Below are positions 1 to 5,210 of a stretch of DNA of 5,210 nt, one piece after another. The notes beneath the pieces were generated by a model. The model ran no database searches. It was given only the letters and a program-made list of their open reading frames with translations, and was not told where the DNA came from. The position numbers were made by a program, and so were the translations under genes. The stretch covers positions 1-5,210 of the forward strand of contig JAICXZ010000296.1 in the NCBI GenBank assembly GCA_025934475.1, written 5' to 3'. The first letter of the stretch is position 1, and the number at the start of each line of letters is the position of its first letter. The DNA is from Mucilaginibacter sp. Its GTDB lineage: Bacteria > Bacteroidota > Bacteroidia > Sphingobacteriales > Sphingobacteriaceae.

Positions 1-2115
1 GACGGCTTCAGCGAGCGCGGCGGTTATCCTGTGGAGCAGAAAAAGATGATGCAATGGAGCATGCGTATCACTGCTTATGCAGAGCGCTTATTGCAAGGAT
101 TGGATACCATCGACTGGCCAGAGCCATTGAAAGAAATGCAAAGGAACTGGATCGGGAAAAGTACAGGGGCATCGGTGAAATTCGCGATTAACTCAACTAA
201 TAACCAGTCACCGATAACTAATAACTACATAGAAGTATTCACTACCCGTGTCGACACCATATTCGGTGTTACTTTTTTGGTGATCGCTCCCGAACATGAA
301 TTGGTGGCATTGCTGACAACTCCCGAACAAAAGAAGGAGATTGACACCTATGTGGCCCAAACTAAAAAGAAATCCGAACTGGATCGTATGGCCGATGCCA
401 AAACGGTTTCGGGCGCGTTTACCGGCAGTTATGTAATTAACCCGGTAAATAATGAGTTGGTGCCGATCTTCATTGCCGACTATGTTTTGGCAGGATACGG
501 TACGGGTGCAGTAATGGCCGTTCCATCCGGCGACCAGCGCGATTATTTGTTCGCGAAGCATTTCAACTTGCCGATTCTACCGATCATCGATATCCAAAAC
601 ATCGAGAAAGAAGCTGACCCGACGAAGGAAGGCCGCTATATCAACTCTGATTTCATGAACGGGTTGGATTATAAAGCGGGCACTGCCAAAGTGATCGAAT
701 TCCTGGAAGGCAAAGGCATGGGTAAGGCCAAGATCAACTATCGTATGCGTGATGCCATCTTTGGCCGCCAGCGTTATTGGGGCGAACCGGTGCCGGTTTA
801 CTTTGAAAATGGCCTGCCTCACTTGATAGAACAGAAAGACCTGCCTTTATTGCTGCCTGAAATCGACAAATATTTGCCAACCGAGACTGGCGAACCACCA
901 TTGGGTCGTGCACATGGCTGGAATTATAATGGCTATGAATACGAATTGAGCACCATGCCAGGCTGGGCGGGTTCGAGCTGGTACTGGTATCGCTATATGG
1001 ATGCGCGCAACGATCACGAATTTGCATCTAAGAAAGCTATCGATTACTGGAAGGATGTGGATCTGTATATCGGCGGCAGCGAACATGCTACAGGGCATTT
1101 GCTGTATAGCCGTTTCTGGAATAAGTTTTTGAAGGATTTGGGTTTAGTGCCTGAAGAAGAGCCGTTCAAAAAATTGATTAACCAGGGGATGATTCAAGGC
1201 AGGTCGAACTTTGTATATCGTTTAGTTGATGATGAAGGGCGGGGTACCAATACATTTGTTTCCCATGGTCTAATCAAAGAATATAAGACTTCCGAAATAC
1301 ACGTCGACGTCAATATCGTTGAAAACGATATTCTTGATTTAGAAAGGTTCAAAAAGTGGCGAGAGGATTTCGCAGATGCCCATTTTATCCTCGAGAACGG
1401 CAAATATCATTGCGGTGTCGAGGTCGAAAAGATGTCGAAATCCAAATTCAACGTCGTTAATCCGGATGATATTATCGCTCGTCATGGCGCTGACACCCTT
1501 CGCATGTACGAAATGTTCCTCGGGCCGCTGGAGCAAAGCAAACCATGGAATACCAACGGTATCGAGGGCGTGTTCAAATTCCTGCGTAAGTTCTGGAAGC
1601 TGTTTCATGATGATCAGTTCAATTTCCGGGTTTCGGATGAGGCTCCATCAAAGGCTGAATTGAAATCGCTGCATAAGATCATTCGCAAGGTGGAGGAAGA
1701 TATTGAGCGTTTCTCATTCAATACTTCTGTATCCAGCTTCATGATAGCCGTGAACGAGTTGACTGATTTGAAATGCAATAAGCGAGCAATTTTGCAGGAG
1801 ATGGTGATCGTGTTGTCGCCGTATGCACCTCATATTTGCGAGGAGCTTTGGGTGTTGCTGGGTAATCAGTCGGGTACACTATCATATGCAGCGTATCCGA
1901 AGTTTAATCCTGAATATTTAATTGAGGATGAATTTGCGTATCCAATTTCGATCAATGGCAAGATGAAGGTTAACTTGAATATTTCTTTGAGCCTTGATCC
2001 GCCTGCTATTGAAGGTTTTGTATTAGCCAGTCCCGAAGTACAGAAATATCTCGACGGCAAGACGCCTAAAAAGGTGATTGTTGTAAAGGGCCGGATAGTA
2101 AATATTGTAATATAA
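1..2115 (+). CDS. leuS: Leucyl-tRNA synthetase, C-terminal ~704 residues (5' end outside window)
   Basis: Class I aminoacyl-tRNA synthetase that charges tRNA-Leu with leucine in the cytoplasm and hydrolyses mischarged products. The frame is open from base 1: [16 protein letters not shown] and the following ITAYAERLL are typical internal LeuRS sequence, so the GTG at 31 is not the start and roughly 230 N-terminal residues, including the HIGH motif, lie outside. In order: WIGKS (148-162) leads into the CP1 editing domain, with the Thr-rich TTRVDTIFG (241-267) and [17 protein letters not shown] (493-543), which keeps the final Asp known to hold the amino group of the edited amino acid. Return to the catalytic core is at GRQRYWG (763-783), then SSWYWYRY (973-996), GGSEHATGH (1072-1098) and a canonical KMSKS loop (1429-1443). 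The segment 1201-1428 (NTFVSHG, HVDVNIV) is the form I associate with Bacteroidota LeuRS. The helical anticodon-binding domain and the small C-terminal domain (NGKMKVN ... [13 protein letters not shown]) are intact. No frameshift is seen. Confidence 0.97.
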   Translation, partial: DGFSERGGYPVEQKKMMQWSMRITAYAERLLQGLDTIDWPEPLKEMQRNWIGKSTGASVKFAINSTNNQSPITNNYIEVFTTRVDTIFGVTFLVIAPEHELVALLTTPEQKKEIDTYVAQTKKKSELDRMADAKTVSGAFTGSYVINPVNNELVPIFIADYVLAGYGTGAVMAVPSGDQRDYLFAKHFNLPILPIIDIQNIEKEADPTKEGRYINSDFMNGLDYKAGTAKVIEFLEGKGMGKAKINYRMRDAIFGRQRYWGEPVPVYFENGLPHLIEQKDLPLLLPEIDKYLPTETGEPPLGRAHGWNYNGYEYELSTMPGWAGSSWYWYRYMDARNDHEFASKKAIDYWKDVDLYIGGSEHATGHLLYSRFWNKFLKDLGLVPEEEPFKKLINQGMIQGRSNFVYRLVDDEGRGTNTFVSHGLIKEYKTSEIHVDVNIVENDILDLERFKKWREDFADAHFILENGKYHCGVEVEKMSKSKFNVVNPDDIIARHGADTLRMYEMFLGPLEQSKPWNTNGIEGVFKFLRKFWKLFHDDQFNFRVSDEAPSKAELKSLHKIIRKVEEDIERFSFNTSVSSFMIAVNELTDLKCNKRAILQEMVIVLSPYAPHICEELWVLLGNQSGTLSYAAYPKFNPEYLIEDEFAYPISINGKMKVNLNISLSLDPPAIEGFVLASPEVQKYLDGKTPKKVIVVKGRIVNIVI
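191..225. repeat. Degenerate heptanucleotide tandem repeat inside leuS
   Basis: Five successive 7-bp units can be read: actcaac, taataac, cagtcac, cgataac, taataac. Each ends in AC and four end in AAC. The 10-mer aactaataac occurs exactly twice, at 195-204 and 216-225, 21 bp (seven codons) apart. It is translated without a stop as part of [13 protein letters not shown], at the place in the CP1 editing domain just before the IEVFTTR strand. By comparison with remembered LeuRS sequences this loop appears about 5-8 residues longer than usual. Such 7-bp repeats are more typical of intergenic DNA, so an in-frame expansion or insertion is inferred; chance in an Asn-rich loop is the alternative. Confidence 0.6.
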
Positions 2116-2120
2116 CCCGT

Positions 2121-2146
2121 TAGAGACGCGACACATGGCGTCTCTA
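2121..2146. repeat. Palindromic GAGACGC hairpin just downstream of leuS
   Basis: TAGAGACGC (2121-2129) is perfectly complementary to GCGTCTCTA (2138-2146), a 9-bp stem around an 8-nt loop, starting 5 bp after the leuS stop codon. From memory, TAGAGACGC.../...GCGTCTCTA palindromes recur in intergenic regions of many Bacteroidota and cyanobacteria, so this is probably a dispersed palindromic repeat. It sits where a leuS terminator would be expected and may stop or protect transcripts from either side, but the following bases (CGATTCTTCCCC) give only a poor U-tract, so classic intrinsic termination is doubtful. Confidence 0.7.
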
Positions 2147-2277
2147 CGATTCTTCCCCTGGTTGTCCAATTCTGCGACTATTGATTGTTATGTGGTTATA
2201 ATTAACTCATTCATTAACAATTGATTCAAAAAAATGGAACGCTTTTTCGGCCAGTCAACGATTTAGTTAATTTTTTC

Positions 2278-2303
2278 GTGTAACGAATTAATGACAGTTA
2301 CAC
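2278..2303. promoter_or_regulatory. Inverted repeat GTGTAAC-N12-GTTACAC upstream of the barrel gene
   Basis: Perfect 7-bp arms at 2278-2284 and 2297-2303 are separated by 12 A+T-rich bases, giving a centre-to-centre distance of 19 bp, close to two helical turns. A further TGTAAC copy lies at 2331-2336, 52 bp downstream of the first in the same orientation. This geometry suits a dimeric DNA-binding protein, and the site lies 75 bp before the start codon of the barrel gene. Operator function is inference; no regulator is encoded in the window. Confidence 0.4.
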
Positions 2304-2320
2304 TCTTATGACAAAAAACG

Positions 2321-2330
2321 GGCAATTGCC
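2321..2330. promoter_or_regulatory. Perfect 10-bp palindrome GGCAATTGCC upstream of the barrel gene
   Basis: The sequence is fully self-complementary. In RNA it could extend by a G-U and a C-G pair (2319-2332), but there is no loop, so a DNA-binding site is more plausible than a hairpin. It lies 47 bp before the start codon, between the GTGTAAC dyad and the extra TGTAAC copy. A 10-bp palindrome can arise by chance, so its role is uncertain. Confidence 0.25.
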
Positions 2331-2344
2331 TGTAACATTTCATC

Positions 2345-2352
2345 TAATTTCG
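2345..2352 (+). promoter_or_regulatory. Weak candidate Bacteroidota -7 element
   Basis: TAATTTCG matches the Bacteroidota -7 consensus TAnnTTTG at all but one position and would give a short leader of about 20 bases before the ATG at 2378. The -33 partner is poor: the nearest candidate is ATTG at 2325-2328, and no TTTG is present at the right distance. The region 2160-2377 is A+T-rich and offers other partial matches (for example TAATTTTT at 2268-2275), so the true promoter is not fixed by sequence alone. Confidence 0.2.
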
Positions 2353-2377
2353 CCTCCAATTACCAAAAACTTAAAGA

Positions 2378-4939
2378 ATGAAACGTTTACTTATACTTAT
2401 CTTAATATTAGGATCTTTTGTTACCGCAAGGGCGCAGTACCCGGGCGGGGGAGGAGGTTCTAGCACCGTGGGCAAGATATCCGGGACACTCGTTGACTCG
2501 GTTTCCAAACAGCCGCTCATGTATGCTTCGGTTGCGCTTTTCCGCGCCACAGGCAAAGCGCCTATTAACGGTGTGCTTACTGATGATAAGGGTAGCTTCA
2601 AAATCGATGGCGTTAAACCCGGCGACTATAAAATCCGCATTACTTACGTGGGTTATCCCGAGAAATTCGTGGGCGGTGTAACAACGACCGATTCTAAGCC
2701 CGATAAAAACATGGGCCAGATATTTGTTAAATCAAGCGCCAAGACGCTGAACGAGGTTTCAGTAACGGCCCAGGCTCCGCTGATTGAGAATAAGATCGAC
2801 AAAATAGTTTATAACGCCGAAAAGGACCTCACCGCAACAGGTGGCAATGCTACCGACGTGCTGCAAAAAGTGCCTTTGGTAGCTGTTGATATTAATGGTA
2901 ACGTTTCATTGCGCGGTGATCAGAACGTACGCGTTTTGATCAATGGAAAGCCATCTGGTGCAACATCAGCCAGCTTGTCGGACGTATTGAAAACCATTCC
3001 TGCCGACCAGATCAAGAGCATCGAAGTGATCACTTCGCCATCTGCAAAGTATGATGCAGAAGGTTCGGCAGGTATTATCAATATCATCACCAAGCAAAAG
3101 AATATGTCGGGGATAAGCGGTTCCATTAGCGGTGGTATCGGTACCCGTCAAAACAATGGCAACTTTAACCTCAACTACAATAAAAATCGCTTCAGCTTGT
3201 CGATAAATGCGGGTGGTAACTATACATGGCCGCAGACTTCACTTACCGGATTTTTCAACGATATACAGCCAGTTGATACTGTACATACCAGCACCACCTC
3301 TAACGGCACAAATTATGTAAAGCGTTATGGTGCTATCGGCAACGTTTCGGCGAATTATGATTTCAATGCCTACAACAGTTTACATACTAATATCAGGCTC
3401 AACCAGGGCGGGTTTAACACGGTAGCCGACAATCAATCGCAATTCACCAATCTGCTGCCAACTCATTATGATTCGTTGAAAAATGATTTATCCCACCAAT
3501 ACTCAAGTCATGGGTTGGGTCATAATAGTTTCGGTGGTTTTGACTGGAATCTGGACTATACACACAAGTTTAAAACAGAAGGTGAGGAGCTGGATATCTC
3601 GACTCAATGGAGCCACAGCCGTACTGTAACCGATTTTACGAACTATTATAGCGCAACTGCGCAGTTACCTGATTCAAAGGCTAATATCAACGGCTTGAAT
3701 AATGAATATACCTTGCAGGTTGACTACACTAAGCCTATAAATAAGGTATTTAAACTGGAAGCAGGCGGCAAGGAAATATTGAGACGACTGGTAGGTACCC
3801 AGGATGCTTTTGCCTCTGATCCGGGAACTCCGGATGGGTTTATTGCCGACAATGTCAATTCATCTGTCTACGATTACAACCAGGATGTAACAGCAGCTTA
3901 TGGCGTATTGACAATCACGCTGCCGAAAGGTTATTCGATATTGGTCGGCGCAAGGGATGAGGTTACTAACATCAGCGGTAACCCGCAAACGTTAACCTCG
4001 GATACTACGCTGAGATCTTTCAGCAACAGCTATAACACTTTTATACCAAGCCTCACAATACAGAAAAAGTTGTCGGCTACACAGACCATTAAGCTGGCTT
4101 ATAGCAAACGTATTACCCGCCCGAGTTTAACTTTCCTGAACCCGTATGATAACAAAACCAATATCCTGGCACAAACAGAGGGTAATCCTCGCCTGTCGCC
4201 TGAAATATCACAAACATTTGAGTTTGATTATGTGACCTTTATCAAGTCATCGGTGATTAATATGTCAGTTTATTATAAGCACACCGGTGGTTTGATTGAA
4301 AGCATAGCTGCTCCTACACTCATCAAGGTCGACTCGGCCACTGCGGCGCAACCCGGTACTTTGACAACCTATCATAACATTGGTAATAATAACTCATTCG
4401 GCGGAAGCTTCTTCGGCTCAGTAAGCCCTATCAGGAACGTAACCTTAAGGGCCAACATCAATGCTTATACTTATAAGCCCGATCCTTCTGGTTTATTTCT
4501 AAGAGATCAAACCCAAAACGGCACATATATGCAATACAATGGCTTTGCTATGGCTGAATGGGATCTGAAGAGCGGTTTTATTGCGCAGGTATTTACCTTT
4601 GGAAGCTCGCCGCGTCATACCATACAAGGTACCAATCCGTCATTCAGTATTTTGGGTATGGGTGTGCGGCAGCAATTCATGAAAAAGAAAGCATCATTGG
4701 GAATCAATGTGCTGGAGCCTTTCAACAAATACAAGAATTTCAATTCTAATTTGTCGAGCCCGGGCTTTACGCAGAACAGTACATTTCAGTTTCCGTTCCG
4801 CTCGGTGGGTTTGACCTTCCAGTATAGTTTTGGTAAAACTACCTTTACCGCCGACAAGAATAAGATTAACAACGATGATACCAAACAAGGCGATCAAGGT
4901 ATCGGTGGTGCAGGCGGCACTGGCGGCAACCAGCGTTAA
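2378..4939 (+). CDS. Outer-membrane beta-barrel protein, TonB-receptor-like (OMP_b-brl_3 / PF14905 type)
   Basis: An 853-residue exported protein predicted to sit in the outer membrane. Residues 1-19 are a signal peptide (MKR, hydrophobic LLILILILG, cleavage after ARA before Gln20), followed by a Gly linker. Residues ~31-118 are a carboxypeptidase-regulatory-like Ig fold (KISGTLVDS...PLMYASV...TDDKGSFKIDGVKPGDYKIRITYVGY). Residues ~123-240 are a TonB plug (LNEVSVTAQAPLIENK, VLQKVPLVAVDINGNVSLRG, VRVLINGKPSG, IEVITSPSAKYDAEGSAGIINI). From ~245 to 823 alternating polar/aromatic strands form the barrel, with the family signature YSKRITRPSLTFLNPY (575-590) and EGNPRLSPE (601-609). After the last strand (VGLTFQYSFGKTTF) comes a 30-residue Asn/Gly-rich tail. 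An in-frame TAA at 2372-2374 fixes the ATG start; no Shine-Dalgarno sequence is seen, as is common in the phylum. No SusD-type partner adjoins, so a SusC role is unlikely. The substrate is unknown. Confidence 0.93.
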   Translation: MKRLLILILILGSFVTARAQYPGGGGGSSTVGKISGTLVDSVSKQPLMYASVALFRATGKAPINGVLTDDKGSFKIDGVKPGDYKIRITYVGYPEKFVGGVTTTDSKPDKNMGQIFVKSSAKTLNEVSVTAQAPLIENKIDKIVYNAEKDLTATGGNATDVLQKVPLVAVDINGNVSLRGDQNVRVLINGKPSGATSASLSDVLKTIPADQIKSIEVITSPSAKYDAEGSAGIINIITKQKNMSGISGSISGGIGTRQNNGNFNLNYNKNRFSLSINAGGNYTWPQTSLTGFFNDIQPVDTVHTSTTSNGTNYVKRYGAIGNVSANYDFNAYNSLHTNIRLNQGGFNTVADNQSQFTNLLPTHYDSLKNDLSHQYSSHGLGHNSFGGFDWNLDYTHKFKTEGEELDISTQWSHSRTVTDFTNYYSATAQLPDSKANINGLNNEYTLQVDYTKPINKVFKLEAGGKEILRRLVGTQDAFASDPGTPDGFIADNVNSSVYDYNQDVTAAYGVLTITLPKGYSILVGARDEVTNISGNPQTLTSDTTLRSFSNSYNTFIPSLTIQKKLSATQTIKLAYSKRITRPSLTFLNPYDNKTNILAQTEGNPRLSPEISQTFEFDYVTFIKSSVINMSVYYKHTGGLIESIAAPTLIKVDSATAAQPGTLTTYHNIGNNNSFGGSFFGSVSPIRNVTLRANINAYTYKPDPSGLFLRDQTQNGTYMQYNGFAMAEWDLKSGFIAQVFTFGSSPRHTIQGTNPSFSILGMGVRQQFMKKKASLGINVLEPFNKYKNFNSNLSSPGFTQNSTFQFPFRSVGLTFQYSFGKTTFTADKNKINNDDTKQGDQGIGGAGGTGGNQR

Positions 4940-4958
4940 TTCCTAATCCATATATTTT

Positions 4959-5000
4959 AAATGTGCAGATGATGGTGAATCGTCTGCACATTTTTATTTC
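4959..5000 (+). terminator. Strong intrinsic terminator after the barrel gene
   Basis: Arms 4959-4973 and 4979-4993 form a 15-bp stem with a single G-U pair (T4970-G4982) around the 5-nt loop GGTGA. The stem runs directly into TTTTTATTTC, with the U-tract overlapping the base of the stem. It lies 19 bp after the stop codon of the barrel gene and separates that transcript from the exported-protein gene downstream. Reading leftward, the A-rich flank is short, so termination in the opposite direction would be weaker. Confidence 0.92.
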
Positions 5001-5090
5001 TGTTAGGTATACTGAAGTATTTAATCGAGAAAAATAAAAATAATTGTACCACATCTAAATTGCTGAAGGTAAATCATTATTTTTACCCTC

Positions 5091-5210
5091 ATGCATGCTA
5101 AAACGATTTACTTATCCACTCGCAGAATCTTGCTTTTATTGTTCGCACTCTTTTTATCCGTTAATATCGCTGTCGCCAAAGTAGTTCCCGCCGCTTGTTT
5201 TACTGACAAC
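5091..5210 (+). CDS. N-terminus of an exported protein, possibly sialate O-acetylesterase-like (3' end outside window)
   Basis: Forty codons are visible before the right edge. The ATG at 5091 follows an in-frame TAA at 5070-5072 and is the only ATG in this frame; the overlapping ATG at 5095 opens a frame that stops before the window end. Residues 1-12 (MHAKTIYLSTRR) are a basic n-region, 13-26 (ILLLLFALFLSVNI) a hydrophobic core, and AVA at 27-29 a signal peptidase I site, leaving a mature start KVVPAACFTDN. That start resembles mature sialate O-acetylesterase (SASA) proteins of Bacteroidota, which commonly begin with a pattern like LPALFSDNMVLQ. Those remove O-acetyl groups from glycans in the periplasm or outside the cell. 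With only 11 mature residues the family call is tentative, while export is well supported. No clear Shine-Dalgarno sequence precedes it. Confidence 0.8.
   Translation, partial: MHAKTIYLSTRRILLLLFALFLSVNIAVAKVVPAACFTDN

Noticed and set aside
31..33. GTG at 31 as a possible start codon of the first gene
   Set aside because: The frame is open to base 1 and the ten codons before it ([10 protein letters not shown]) are recognisable internal LeuRS sequence, so the gene simply enters from outside the window.
208..1608. Several 60-120 codon open frames antisense to leuS
   Set aside because: They overlap a well-conserved coding sequence completely, have no domain-like features, and are explained by the codon structure of leuS on the other strand.
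2184..2221. ATTGTTA / TAACAAT inverted repeat with a 24-nt spacer
   Set aside because: The arms are short and A+T-rich with a long spacer, which is expected by chance in this base composition.
2135..2224. Short + strand reading frame starting at an ATG inside the palindromic repeat (about 29 residues)
   Set aside because: It begins within the hairpin loop, has no ribosome-binding context, and its composition looks like translated intergenic DNA.
2378..4939. SusC-type starch/glycan importer
   Set aside because: The domain order is similar, but the protein is shorter than usual SusC proteins, carries the YSKRITRPSLTFLNPY signature of the PF14905 barrel group, and no SusD gene follows.
4694..5054. 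Minus-strand open frames across the end of the barrel gene and the terminator
   Set aside because: One is fully antisense to the barrel and the other reads through the terminator hairpin; neither resembles a protein and both are Arg/Cys/Tyr-rich shadows.
5056..5085. TATTTTTA (5078-5085) or TAAATTGC (5056-5063) as the promoter of the last gene
   Set aside because: Neither has a TTTG-type -33 partner at 17-23 bp, and the first would leave almost no leader before the ATG.

Overview
The window looks like a core chromosomal stretch from a member of the Bacteroidota, most likely a Sphingobacteriaceae-type organism (Mucilaginibacter/Pedobacter relatives). Four things point there: a leucyl-tRNA synthetase with the Bacteroidota form of the region before KMSKS; a TonB-plug/14905-type outer-membrane barrel protein preceded by a carboxypeptidase-regulatory-like domain; the absence of a clear Shine-Dalgarno sequence in front of the genes; and A+T-rich intergenic DNA carrying a GAGACGC-type palindrome. 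The genus assignment is inference from recognised protein style, not from a search.

Layout, left to right, all genes on the + strand. (1) Positions 1-2115 hold the 3' three quarters of leuS, cut by the left window edge. Its CP1 editing domain contains a short degenerate 7-bp tandem repeat that is translated in frame (191-225). (2) Positions 2116-2377 form a 262-bp intergenic region. It begins with a perfect 9-bp palindromic hairpin just after the leuS stop and continues with A+T-rich DNA holding a GTGTAAC/GTTACAC dyad and a GGCAATTGCC palindrome, both candidate control sites for the next gene. (3) Positions 2378-4939 encode an 853-residue secreted outer-membrane beta-barrel protein with an N-terminal Ig-like domain, a TonB plug domain and a Gly-rich C-terminal tail. 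(4) Positions 4959-5000 are a strong intrinsic terminator. (5) From 5091 to the right edge runs the first 40 codons of another exported protein. The residues after its signal peptide resemble the start of mature sialate O-acetylesterase-type proteins.

The three genes do not look like one operon. leuS is a housekeeping translation gene, the barrel protein has a long private upstream region and its own terminator, and the last gene starts after that terminator. No mobile element, CRISPR array, tRNA or rRNA is visible, and I see no convincing previously undescribed system. The points most worth a second look are the translated heptamer repeat inside the LeuRS editing domain, the dispersed-type palindrome after leuS, the dyad upstream of the barrel gene, and the identity of the truncated exported protein.
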